Origin: Patescibacteria group bacterium
GTDB lineage: Bacteria > Patescibacteriota > Microgenomatia > Levybacterales > UBA12049
DNA: 22,172 bases
Direction: 5' to 3'
Assembly: GCA_023473785.1 (NCBI GenBank)
Contig: JAMCYD010000043.1
Coordinates: 1-22,172 of the forward strand
Shown piece after piece: positions 7,299 to 13,665 of the stretch. Every line of letters begins with the position of its first letter. Position 1 is the stretch's first letter. The notes beneath the pieces were generated by a model. The model did not search any database, had not been told where the DNA came from, and worked only from the letters and a program-made list of their open reading frames with translations. A program made the translations under genes and the position numbers.

Positions 7299-8489
7299 GT
7301 GAAAAAAATATTAATTCCTCTTCTAATTCTGACATTATTGATTGGCGTAACTGTAGTCGTTATCTTCTACGGAAACGGATATCGTTTCTTATTTGATAAA
7401 GGCAAACCCGATATTTCAGGCACTGGTCTTTTGGTTGCGAAAAGCACCCCGGATGGTGCCCAAGTTTTTGTCAATAATCACTTAACAACTGCAACTGACA
7501 ACACCATAAATCTTGCCCCTGGCAAGTATGAAATAAAGATTTTTAAGGAGGGGTATTTCCCCTGGCAAAAACGTCTGAAAATAGAAAAGGGCGTTGTTAC
7601 CAAAGCGGAAGCATTGCTTTTTCCAGTCGCCCCAAAGCTTGAAAGCATGACAAATAGCGGAGTTACAAATCCTGTGCTTGATCCTTCCCTAACAAGAGTC
7701 GTTTATACTGTTTCTTCTCAATCAGCCCGAAAAAACGGTATTTACGTACTGGATATGAGCTCAAGACCTATTCTTACACTTCAAAGCTCTTCAACTCAAA
7801 TTGCCGATGATACAGTAAATTCCTTTTCAAAAGCAAAGCTTTCCTGGTCTCCGGACGGCTCAACAATTCTTGCAACAATCTCTGCTCAAGGTGCAACGGC
7901 CATCTATCAACTTTCAGCAAATACCCTTAATCAAAGCCCCTCTGATGTGACAGAAACTATCGCAAGCGTCAACTCCGCCTGGCAAAAACAAAAATCCGAA
8001 AAAGATAAAGCAAGACTTGACTCGCTCTCGGCTAAATTAAAGAAGATTGTTGCCGGTAGCTTTAAAATTATTACTTGGTCTTCCGATGAAACCAAAATTC
8101 TTTATGAGGCTTCCTCATCTACCCTTCTACCAACTATTATCGTCCCTCCTCTTATAGGCACTAACTCGACGCCTGAGCAAAGGTCACTCAAGCTTGGCAC
8201 TATTTATGTATACGACATAAAAGAAGATAAAAATTTCAAAATTCTTGACTCCCTGACTGGATCCGAATTGCCTTTAAGTTGGTTCCCTGACTCCAAGCAT
8301 CTAATCTATGTTCATGATCAAAAAATCGACATAATGGAATACGACGGCGGCAACGACACCCAAGTTTACGCAGGTCCTTTTATCGACAGTTATGTTTTCC
8401 CGTGGCCGGATGAATCAAGAATAGTCATCCTAACTAATCTTGGGAATTCCGACACTCCCCCAAATCTCTACACGATAGGCCTTAAATGA
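7299..8489 (+). CDS. Membrane-anchored PEGA domain protein with a beta-propeller-like C-terminal half
   Basis: About 396 residues from the GTG at 7299. An N-terminal signal anchor (about residues 2-24, ILIPLLILTLLIGVTVVVIF) leads to an outside-facing PEGA domain (about 42-110) with TPDGAQVFVNN, NLAPGKYEIKIFKEGY and a final LFPVAPKLE. The rest shows recurring propeller-type blades: LSWSPDGSTILAT, ITWSSDETKILYE, LSWFPDSKHLIYV and FPWPDESRIVILT, interrupted by a charged helix at about 225-250. PEGA domains are common in surface-layer and carbohydrate-linked proteins, so a wall-bound scaffold or binding role is likely; no enzyme motif is seen. The frame is also open upstream to a TTG at 7236 and has an ATG at 7290, but the promoter argues for GTG. 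It converges on the sortase gene. Confidence 0.8.
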   Translation: MKKILIPLLILTLLIGVTVVVIFYGNGYRFLFDKGKPDISGTGLLVAKSTPDGAQVFVNNHLTTATDNTINLAPGKYEIKIFKEGYFPWQKRLKIEKGVVTKAEALLFPVAPKLESMTNSGVTNPVLDPSLTRVVYTVSSQSARKNGIYVLDMSSRPILTLQSSSTQIADDTVNSFSKAKLSWSPDGSTILATISAQGATAIYQLSANTLNQSPSDVTETIASVNSAWQKQKSEKDKARLDSLSAKLKKIVAGSFKIITWSSDETKILYEASSSTLLPTIIVPPLIGTNSTPEQRSLKLGTIYVYDIKEDKNFKILDSLTGSELPLSWFPDSKHLIYVHDQKIDIMEYDGGNDTQVYAGPFIDSYVFPWPDESRIVILTNLGNSDTPPNLYTIGLK

Positions 8490-8507
8490 TATTGCGAGAG
8501 CGAGGAA

Positions 8508-8558
8508 TAAATTTTTTCGAAGGACGATAAGCGAATTGCGGGTCCAAGAAAAAATTTA
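8508..8558. terminator. Bidirectional hairpin terminator between the PEGA protein and sortase genes
   Basis: An inverted repeat: 11 bp perfect (TAAATTTTTTC at 8508-8518 with its complement at 8548-8558), a small internal loop, then GGAC/GTCC (8522-8525 with 8542-8545) and a 16-nt loop. T/A-runs in the stem arms suit termination from both sides. It is the only strong intergenic hairpin between convergent genes in the window. Confidence 0.65.
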
Positions 8559-8574
8559 GCTCCGAAGCGATTAA

Positions 8575-9288
8575 TTACTTCGGTTTGGCAAATACCAATA
8601 AACGTTTCCATGTTGTACCGGGCGGCCAGCAGGTTTGAAGAATAAGCTGTTCCTTGTCGGTTTTGGCCTGAGTAATAAAAGAGACCTCTTGCGGATCTAC
8701 GATTTTTGACTCGGTAACCACGTAATTATGCCTTTGATTTTCAAAAAAGATTATAATATCATCTCCGGCCCTTAAGTCTTTTAACAAATAAAAAATCGCA
8801 TTGTACCTGCCTACATCCCAAAAATTATCCGTCGAATGGGCAAACAGATAAATATTGCCTGCCATTCCCGGGAAAACTGTTCCTTTCGCATGAGCAACTC
8901 CTTCTTGAAGAATCGGAAGAAATTCATTCACGTTTGACGGATCGATATTTGGAAAAACTTTTGCATTTGCGCCAAGCCTTGGTATCAAAATACTAAAATC
9001 TGTATCTTTTGGTATCAAGATTTGCTCTTTGGGACCGGCTAAAACATTTGAGAATCCCCCGCTTATTCCTTCTGTCGCCCCCCGTTGTTTTTTTAGCAAT
9101 TCACCCAAAGGGCTCGTTTGATTATCTGCCACAACGAAATGCACTCCCCTTGCTTGAACAATTCTAAAAGAAACTTCGTAATAAAGAGCAGGGCCAAAAG
9201 TCGCCAAAACTCCAAAAATAGCAAATAAAACCAGAAAATTGCCAATGCTCCGGAGGACTAAAAAGCGGATAACTTCAGATCTTTCCAT
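8575..9288 (-). CDS. Sortase family transpeptidase
   Basis: A 237-residue membrane-anchored sortase, which cuts a sorting signal on an exported protein and joins it to a wall or surface acceptor through a cysteine thioester. An N-terminal hydrophobic segment (about 15-37, FLVLFAIFGVLATFGPALYY) anchors it. The sortase barrel begins near residue 88 (EQILIPKDTDFSILIPRLGA). The catalytic triad is visible: H151 in YLFAHST, C220 in LILQTCWPP and R229 in WKRLLVFAK. The class (D/E-like) is a guess from length and the TC motif. No LPXTG-type substrate is seen in this window. It starts at ATG 9288, 8 nt after a TAGAAT -10. Confidence 0.9.
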   Translation of the reverse strand: MERSEVIRFLVLRSIGNFLVLFAIFGVLATFGPALYYEVSFRIVQARGVHFVVADNQTSPLGELLKKQRGATEGISGGFSNVLAGPKEQILIPKDTDFSILIPRLGANAKVFPNIDPSNVNEFLPILQEGVAHAKGTVFPGMAGNIYLFAHSTDNFWDVGRYNAIFYLLKDLRAGDDIIIFFENQRHNYVVTESKIVDPQEVSFITQAKTDKEQLILQTCWPPGTTWKRLLVFAKPK

Positions 9289-9296
9289 TTTTTTTC

Positions 9297-9325
9297 ATTC
9301 TACTTTCTTTTGTGCTAAAATACAA
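9297..9325 (-). promoter_or_regulatory. Sortase gene promoter
   Basis: On the minus strand TTGTAT (9320-9325), a 17-nt spacer and TAGAAT (9297-9302), 8 nt before the ATG at 9288. It overlaps the oppositely directed tRNA promoter, so the two may compete. Confidence 0.5.
9313..9321 (+). promoter_or_regulatory. Extended -10 promoter of the tRNA pair
   Basis: TGCTAAAAT is an extended -10 (TGn plus TAAAAT), ending 12 nt before the 5' end of tRNA-Arg. A weak -35 (TTTTCA at 9292-9297) has an 18-nt spacer. It probably drives both tRNAs. Confidence 0.5.
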
Positions 9326-9333
9326 ATCAATAA

Positions 9334-9406
9334 GTCCCCGTAGCTCAATGGATAGAGCAGTCCCGTCCTAAGGGAAAGATTGGAGGTTCGACTCCTCTCG
9401 GGGACG
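9334..9406 (+). tRNA. tRNA-Arg (anticodon CCT)
   Basis: A full cloverleaf can be laid out: acceptor GTCCCCG/CGGGGAC, D arm GCTC/GAGC with an 8-nt loop, anticodon stem GTCCC/GGGAA (outer pair mismatched) with loop GTCCTAA giving anticodon CCT at 9367-9369, a 5-nt variable loop, and T arm GGAGG/CCTCT with loop TTCGACT. The discriminator is G. The 3' CCA is not encoded. It reads AGG codons. Confidence 0.93.
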
Positions 9407-9446
9407 CATGTCAAACATGGCTGTTGCGCTCGGCGCGACGCATTAC

Positions 9447-9518
9447 CGGGGTGTAGTTCATCGGTAGAACGCTCGGTTCGGGACCGAGAGGCAGTGAGTC
9501 CAATTCTCACCACCCCGA
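9447..9518 (+). tRNA. tRNA-Pro (anticodon CGG)
   Basis: The acceptor CGGGGTG/CACCCCG has the C1-G72 pair typical of bacterial tRNA-Pro. The D arm is GTTC/GAAC, the anticodon stem CTCGG/CCGAG, and the loop TTCGGGA gives anticodon CGG at 9479-9481. The T arm is GTGAG/CTCAC and the discriminator is A. CCA is not encoded. The T loop is TCCAATT, with C at position 55 where nearly all tRNAs have U (pseudouridine). It is 40 bp from tRNA-Arg, probably on one transcript. Confidence 0.92.
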
Positions 9519-9519
9519 C
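9502..9519 (+). repeat. tRNA-Pro 3'-end copy of an 18-bp imperfect direct repeat (left)
   Basis: The last 17 bases of tRNA-Pro plus one base recur at 10110-10127 in the same orientation with 16 of 18 identical. This is the layout left by integration at a tRNA 3' end, but the match is short and imperfect. Confidence 0.35.
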
Positions 9520-9540
9520 TAGGTATCGTGAAATAAAGTG

Positions 9541-9552
9541 TCTACATGTAGA
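9541..9552. repeat. 12-bp perfect palindrome TCTACATGTAGA
   Basis: It lies between tRNA-Pro and the stop codon (9553) of the convergent 148-aa gene. It could be a protein-binding site or part of a weak terminator; it may also be chance. Confidence 0.3.
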
Positions 9553-9999
9553 TTAGATAAGCCAAGCAGGAACTCTTGCTCTATTTAATTCGTCTCTCAG
9601 GAAATCAAATACTCTTGATAGACTTTCAATCTCCCCGACCTCAAGTTCATTGTCGCTTATGTCCAAAATAGTTCCATCTTCAATCTTAGCCATCTCATAT
9701 GCTTCGGTGTCATCTTCTGGCAACACGCACAGAGCTGTTCGCCTTGTCCTTTGATCGCCCTCCGCTGCTTCATATCTTTCTTCTATCCAAAAATCATACA
9801 TCAATCCATCATTCTGAACTTGTACTTTAGGCGTTCTCAACAGACCATCTGATTCGGAAACTTGCCGGGCAAAATCCGTTAGAATTTGTGATACTTTTTT
9901 GTCGAGGGCAAATTGCGCTTTTGAGATTTTTCTCGTCGCGTCATTTTCTAGAACTCCTAATAGTTGGCTTACTGGCTGTGGTAATTCTTGTTTTCTCAC
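9553..9999 (-). CDS. Hypothetical protein, 148 aa, strongly acidic
   Basis: I do not recognise this protein. It has no membrane segment or signal peptide, so it is probably cytosolic. The first 55 residues look helical and carry a basic/hydrophobic pattern (RKISKAQFALDKKVSQILTD). The middle is beta-like (KVQVQNDGLMYDFWIEERYE, TALCVLPEDD), and the C-terminal third is rich in E and D with a final helix SRVFDFLRDELNRARVPAWL. The start is GTG at 9999, 6 nt after the TATAAT of a perfect-consensus promoter, so it is likely well expressed from a leaderless mRNA. It stands alone between tRNA-Pro and the SemiSWEET gene and is bracketed by a degenerate repeat of the tRNA 3' end. That leaves open an origin as cargo of an old integration. 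Confidence 0.75.
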   Translation of the reverse strand: MRKQELPQPVSQLLGVLENDATRKISKAQFALDKKVSQILTDFARQVSESDGLLRTPKVQVQNDGLMYDFWIEERYEAAEGDQRTRRTALCVLPEDDTEAYEMAKIEDGTILDISDNELEVGEIESLSRVFDFLRDELNRARVPAWLI

Positions 10000-10005
10000 G
10001 GCACG

Positions 10006-10033
10006 ATTATATCCTATTTTGATCGATTGTCAA
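10006..10033 (-). promoter_or_regulatory. Perfect-consensus promoter of the 148-aa gene
   Basis: TTGACA (10028-10033), a 16-nt spacer and TATAAT (10006-10011), both hexamers exact on the minus strand. The GTG start at 9999 follows after 6 nt, so the expected +1 is at or next to the start codon. Confidence 0.8.
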
Positions 10034-10109
10034 ACTGCTTAACCTGATAATTCGCAATAGCTTCACTGCCTGAAGATCAGATCTGAAAAATCCACTGATG
10101 CTGAAGAAT

Positions 10110-10127
10110 AATTCCCAGCACCCCGAC
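10110..10127 (+). repeat. Right copy of the tRNA-Pro 3'-end repeat
   Basis: It matches 9502-9519 at 16 of 18 positions. It lies in a 166-bp stretch (10000-10165) that otherwise holds only the promoter of the 148-aa gene. No other tRNA-like structure surrounds it. Confidence 0.35.
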
Positions 10128-10165
10128 CATTCGAAGCACTCAACCACTCCTTAAGACTACTGGGC

Positions 10166-10468
10166 TTATCTGGAATAAATCAATATACCAAACGATATAA
10201 GAGAAGCCAATATTATTCCCAAAGCTCCGTTTATTACTATCACTCTTTCCCTGTGGATAATACCATATGCAAACCAGATCGTGGCGGTAAAAATATAAGC
10301 AATCCAGGTTATAGGCGATACTCCGGCCACATTTTTCTTTGTATAAATATCAAAAAGCTGAGGCAATGTGATCAGCGGGCTGGCAGTGGCAACGACTATA
10401 ATTACGGCATTTAAAGCCTTGTGAAACAAAGAATCGTGACTTTTGTGAACCGGATGCTGATGAAGCAT
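10166..10468 (-). CDS. SemiSWEET-like sugar transporter (PQ-loop family)
   Basis: A 100-residue protein with three membrane segments (about 20-40, 50-70 and 75-97), the size of bacterial SemiSWEETs. These dimerise to form a passive sugar channel. The signature PLITLPQLFDIYTKKNVAGV holds the PQ motif, and SPITWIAYIFTATIWFAYGI is the second helix. The N-terminus (MLHQHPVHKSHDSLFHK) has five histidines, which is unusual and could bind metal. It is a single-gene unit divergent from the DsbA-like gene; an extended -10 (TGCTATATT) ends 7 nt before the ATG. The substrate cannot be read from sequence. Confidence 0.85.
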   Translation of the reverse strand: MLHQHPVHKSHDSLFHKALNAVIIVVATASPLITLPQLFDIYTKKNVAGVSPITWIAYIFTATIWFAYGIIHRERVIVINGALGIILASLISFGILIYSR

Positions 10469-10475
10469 AATATAT

Positions 10476-10484
10476 AATATAGCA
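10476..10484 (-). promoter_or_regulatory. Extended -10 of the SemiSWEET gene
   Basis: TGCTATATT on the minus strand, 7 nt before the ATG at 10468. No good -35 is seen. Confidence 0.5.
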
Positions 10485-10492
10485 GATACTTA

Positions 10493-10521
10493 TTGAAAAT
10501 AAAACAGTTTTATGTCATTAT
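10493..10521 (+). promoter_or_regulatory. Promoter of the DsbA-like/VKOR operon
   Basis: TTGAAA (10493-10498), a 17-nt spacer and CATTAT (10516-10521), then 6 nt to the ATG at 10528. This fits a leaderless mRNA. Confidence 0.6.
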
Positions 10522-10527
10522 TACAAA

Positions 10528-11256
10528 ATGGAGAAATTGACCAAGAAGGAGAAAAAAGAGCTAAAAAAACTTGACTGGCAGGAAAAGCTTAAAAAAGAAA
10601 AAAGGAATCAGTTAGTCAAAAAAGTTGCGATTTGGGCAGGGGTTGCCGTAGTTTTGGTGGCGGCAGTGTATGGACTTTTGCAAATTGCCAATTCTCCGCA
10701 AGAAAGTAGTACAACTGCCAAGATCCCTCCGGTGACAAAAACCGATATAGGTAGAGGTAATCCAAATGCGAAAGTTACTTTGGTTGAGTATTCAGACTTT
10801 CAATGTCCCGCCTGCGCTGCTTATCATCCATTGGTAAGCCAACTGCTCGCTGAACTTAACGGTAAAATTTATTTTGTCTACCGTTTTTTCCCTCTCATTC
10901 AGATTCATCAAAATGCAATGAATTCAGCGCAGGCCGCATATGCTGCCGGTCAGCAAGGTAAATTTTGGGAGATGCACGATCTACTTTTTGAAACTCAAAC
11001 TTCCTGGGCTGATTCCCAAAAGGCCCGAGAAGTATTTACCGATTACGCTAAAAAATTAAAGCTTGATATGGATAAGTTTAAAGCTGATTTTGATTCGGAG
11101 AAAGGAAAAAGTCTTATAAATGATGAGTACAGCAAAGGACTTGGAATTGGAATAAATTCTACTCCTACATTTTTTGTTAATGGAGAGAAAATCCAAAACC
11201 CCCGAACCTATGGAGATTTTAAGTCTTTAATCAGCAATGAAATTAATAAAAAATAA
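10528..11256 (+). CDS. DsbA-like thiol-disulfide oxidoreductase, membrane-anchored
   Basis: A 242-residue protein of the DsbA/thioredoxin_4 type. A very basic, helical cytosolic N-terminus (1-30) leads to a membrane anchor (about 31-53), a linker, then a thioredoxin fold with the active site C93-P-A-C96 in YSDFQCPACAAYHPLV. The cis-proline P213 lies in INSTPTFFVNGEKI, and the helical insertion contains FWEMHDLLFETQTSWAD. It should oxidise cysteines of exported proteins outside the membrane. The 3' end overlaps the VKOR-like gene by 20 bp, a clear operon in which VKOR would re-oxidise it. Confidence 0.92.
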   Translation: MEKLTKKEKKELKKLDWQEKLKKEKRNQLVKKVAIWAGVAVVLVAAVYGLLQIANSPQESSTTAKIPPVTKTDIGRGNPNAKVTLVEYSDFQCPACAAYHPLVSQLLAELNGKIYFVYRFFPLIQIHQNAMNSAQAAYAAGQQGKFWEMHDLLFETQTSWADSQKAREVFTDYAKKLKLDMDKFKADFDSEKGKSLINDEYSKGLGIGINSTPTFFVNGEKIQNPRTYGDFKSLISNEINKK

Positions 11257-11665
11257 TTATATTCTGCTATCCATTCTCCTTTTATCTTTTTTGGGATTTC
11301 TGGATGCCACATATCTGACAATTCTTCATTACAAAAATGCTATTCCGCCCTGCTCCCTAGCCCATGGTTGTGATAAGGTTCTAACAAGCAGCTTTTCGAC
11401 AATAAACGGAGTGCCGATAGCACTTATAGGAAGTGTTTTTTATCTTCTTTTAATTATTTTATTGGTATCTTTGATAGAAAAAGTGAGAAAATCTATCGTA
11501 AGAGCTGTTTTCATAATGGCTTCTGTCGGAACATTGGCATCTTTTTTTCTTATTTATATTCAATTTGCAGTAATTCATGCTTTATGCCAATATTGTCTTG
11601 CCTCCGAAGCAATAACATTTCTAATTTTTATAATGGGTATTTATCTCCTTAGAGTTTATAAATGA
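11237..11665 (+). CDS. Vitamin K epoxide reductase (VKOR) family protein
   Basis: A 142-residue integral membrane protein with four predicted helices. It holds the four cysteines expected of VKOR: the loop pair C39 and C45 (PPCSLAHGCDKVL) and the quinone-proximal pair C117-x-x-C120 (HALCQYCLASE). The conserved serine/GVP stretch TINGVPIALIGSVFYLL follows the loop. It would pass electrons from the DsbA-like partner to a quinone, doing the job of DsbB. The ATG lies 20 bp inside the preceding gene in another frame, so translation is coupled. It ends 3 bp before the convergent ndk stop codon with no room for a terminator. Confidence 0.92.
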   Translation: MKLIKNNYILLSILLLSFLGFLDATYLTILHYKNAIPPCSLAHGCDKVLTSSFSTINGVPIALIGSVFYLLLIILLVSLIEKVRKSIVRAVFIMASVGTLASFFLIYIQFAVIHALCQYCLASEAITFLIFIMGIYLLRVYK

Positions 11666-11668
11666 GGG

Positions 11669-12241
11669 CTAGAGAGATTCTTCCACTCTTTTGTAATTGT
11701 GGATTTCCGAAGGAGTAAACCAAAGAGTTTTTTCAAAATCTGCCTCTTCTTGACTTGCTGAAACATGAACTAAATTCATTACTCCCCTTTTCTCATCATT
11801 GGCATATGCTGCCGAGTCTGTTGAGAAATCCCCTCTTATGGTTCCGGCTGCAGATTGAACAGGCATTGTGGGGCCGGAAAGAGAAATTACATTTTCAACT
11901 GCGTGTCGTCCTTCAAGAAGAACAGCGATAACAGGCCCGCTTTTTATGTAATCAAAAAGCCATTTGTTGACCATTTTACCAAGCTCGATTGGATCATCTG
12001 TTCCTAGGTCTTTTTTGGCATTTTTCCCGTACTGGGTATATGTCTTAAGAGTTTTCCCTCCCCATCTTTTAAGAGTCTCGGGATCCTGACTACGATAGTG
12101 CTTAATCAAAAGCTCCTCGCTTGCCTGGACCATCTTCATGGCAACAATCTTAAGCCCAACTCTCTCAAAACGCTTAAGAACTTCTCCTGCCAGTCCTCTT
12201 TTTACCGCATCTGGTTTTATCAAAACAACTGTTTGTTCCAT
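11669..12241 (-). CDS. ndk: Nucleoside diphosphate kinase, elongated form
   Basis: A 190-residue NDK, which moves the gamma-phosphate of ATP to NDPs through a phosphohistidine. Family blocks are TVVLIKPDAVKRGLAGEVL (4-22), GLKIVAMKMV, SGPVIAVLLEGRHAVENV (101-118), GTIRGDFS (133-140) and the active site NLVHVSAS with H159. Classical NDKs are about 140-150 residues. The surplus is mostly a segment at about 50-100 between HYRS and SGPV, where normal enzymes have a short helix. There is also a modest insertion before the active-site histidine. The usual HGSD is HVSA, so the aspartate after the histidine is shifted or replaced. One base separates it from the stop of the M16 peptidase gene, so the two are co-transcribed. 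Confidence 0.93.
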   Translation of the reverse strand: MEQTVVLIKPDAVKRGLAGEVLKRFERVGLKIVAMKMVQASEELLIKHYRSQDPETLKRWGGKTLKTYTQYGKNAKKDLGTDDPIELGKMVNKWLFDYIKSGPVIAVLLEGRHAVENVISLSGPTMPVQSAAGTIRGDFSTDSAAYANDEKRGVMNLVHVSASQEEADFEKTLWFTPSEIHNYKRVEESL

Positions 12242-12242
12242 A

Positions 12243-13523
12243 TTATAACTTTAACAACTTTTCAAACTTTTGTCCATTGGGAAAATTTCCGATAGCGGCT
12301 AAATTCAGCCCGCTATTTACAAAATATTTTCGAGCTACTTCTTCAACTTCCTCAACGGTAACTTTATTTACCTGCGCAATGATTTCATTTGGATTTTTTA
12401 TTTCCCCTTCAAGCAGCTCCTGATGCGCATACATTCCCGCAACGCTTTTGCTGTCTTCAAGTTCCAAAACTAAATGCCCCTTTAAAAATTCTTTTGCTTT
12501 TTTCAACTCTTTGCTGGAAATTGAATACTGCTTAAGTCCTGAAGAAATTCCGTGATACTGTTCAAGAATCACTTCTATCGCCTCTTCAACTCTTTTGGGG
12601 TCAACTCCTGCTGTTGAAGCAAAACTTCCGCAATCCTTGTAATGATCCGAGGAGCTTCTTACGTAATAAGCGAGTCCGCGCTTCTCTCTGACCTCATGGA
12701 AAAGCCTTGAGCTCATTCCGCCGCCTAAAATTGCAGAAAGAACCGACAGCGGATAACGATCCTTATGCGAAAGAGGAATCGTTCTTACTCCCAAAGAGAT
12801 ATGCGCCTGCTCTGTCTTTTTTTCCTTAACGTATAAGGCTGGTTTTTTCTGAGTCTCTACTACTTTATTATATCGTAGTGTATCAAATTTTTTCATTTTT
12901 CCGAAGTATTTTTCTGTTAAGGAAACTGCTTTTTTTTGGGAAATTCCCCCTGCGAGAACAACCGTAGTGTTATGGGCACTGTAGAGACTGGATAAATAGG
13001 ATAAAAAGTCTTTCCTCTGAAGCTTTTTTATTACGTCTTTCTCTCCTGATATATCCCAGCCCATGGGTGTATCTCCATACAAAAGCCTTTCATAAACATC
13101 TCCTATTTTACGCGCGGGTGTATCTTCGTAAAGATTTACTTCTTCAAGAATCACCCCTCGTTCCTTATTGATTTCATCCTCTTTAAGTAGAGAATTCTGC
13201 AGCATATCGGAGAGAACGTCCAGCAGAAGCTCTACGTGACTTGAGGAGGATTTTATGTAATAGCCAGTCGTCTCTTTTCCTGTAAATGCATTGAATTCTC
13301 CGCCAATTCCATCAATTAGTGTCGATATGTCCAAAGCAGATGGCCGTTTTTCTGTCCCCTTAAAGGCCATGTGCTCTAAAAAATGAGAGATTCCACTGTT
13401 TTTTCTTGTTTCATATCGGCTGCCTGCTGCAACTATTGCCATGGCCGTTACGCTCTCGAAAGAAGGCATGGGTATAGTTAGGACACGGAGCCCGTTTGGA
13501 AGAATTGTCCTTTGATAATTCAT
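12243..13523 (-). CDS. M16 family zinc metallopeptidase (pitrilysin/insulinase, processing-peptidase type)
   Basis: A 426-residue single-chain M16 peptidase resembling bacterial MPP-beta/YmxG proteins. The inverted zinc motif H47-F-L-E50-H51 lies in GISHFLEHMAFKGT. The third zinc ligand, E128 in ILEEVNLYEDTP, is at the expected distance of 76 residues. The second half has the inactive-like M16_C domain, including GGGMSSRLFHEVREKRGLAY (glycine loop plus R/Y pair). No signal peptide is seen, so it is probably cytosolic. It is co-transcribed with ndk. The upstream region shared with the divergent sigma gene holds two inverted repeats; no confident promoter for this gene was found. Confidence 0.93.
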   Translation of the reverse strand: MNYQRTILPNGLRVLTIPMPSFESVTAMAIVAAGSRYETRKNSGISHFLEHMAFKGTEKRPSALDISTLIDGIGGEFNAFTGKETTGYYIKSSSSHVELLLDVLSDMLQNSLLKEDEINKERGVILEEVNLYEDTPARKIGDVYERLLYGDTPMGWDISGEKDVIKKLQRKDFLSYLSSLYSAHNTTVVLAGGISQKKAVSLTEKYFGKMKKFDTLRYNKVVETQKKPALYVKEKKTEQAHISLGVRTIPLSHKDRYPLSVLSAILGGGMSSRLFHEVREKRGLAYYVRSSSDHYKDCGSFASTAGVDPKRVEEAIEVILEQYHGISSGLKQYSISSKELKKAKEFLKGHLVLELEDSKSVAGMYAHQELLEGEIKNPNEIIAQVNKVTVEEVEEVARKYFVNSGLNLAAIGNFPNGQKFEKLLKL

Positions 13524-13542
13524 AAATATTTAGAAGAAAAAA

Positions 13543-13582
13543 GATCAGGTTTGATACTGATCGACTATGGTATAGTACCATA
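13543..13582. promoter_or_regulatory. Two adjacent inverted repeats in the divergent peptidase/sigma control region
   Basis: GATCAG (13543-13548) pairs with CTGATC (13557-13562). Just after it TATGGTA (13566-13572) pairs with TACCATA (13576-13582) around a 3-nt centre. The second element carries -10-like hexamers on both strands: TGGTATAGT on plus and TGGTACTAT on minus. It could be an operator or a bidirectional promoter core. Confidence 0.4.
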
Positions 13583-13630
13583 TCTTACCAACACTACTCA
13601 ATAGCCAAAAAATTAAGCAGGGTGATGAAA

Positions 13631-13659
13631 TTGCAAATAGAACAGCATTTTAATATAAT
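13631..13659 (+). promoter_or_regulatory. Promoter of the sigma-factor gene
   Basis: TTGCAA (13631-13636), a 17-nt spacer and a perfect TATAAT (13654-13659), then 6 nt to the ATG at 13666. The same -35 sequence and spacing style precede the PEGA protein gene, so this looks like a housekeeping-type promoter and suggests a leaderless mRNA. Confidence 0.7.
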
Positions 13660-13665
13660 CCTTCC

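Noticed and set aside
9295..9513. 72-residue minus-strand ORF across the two tRNA genes
   Set aside because: It lies antisense to two well-formed tRNAs and has no homology feel; it is a shadow frame.
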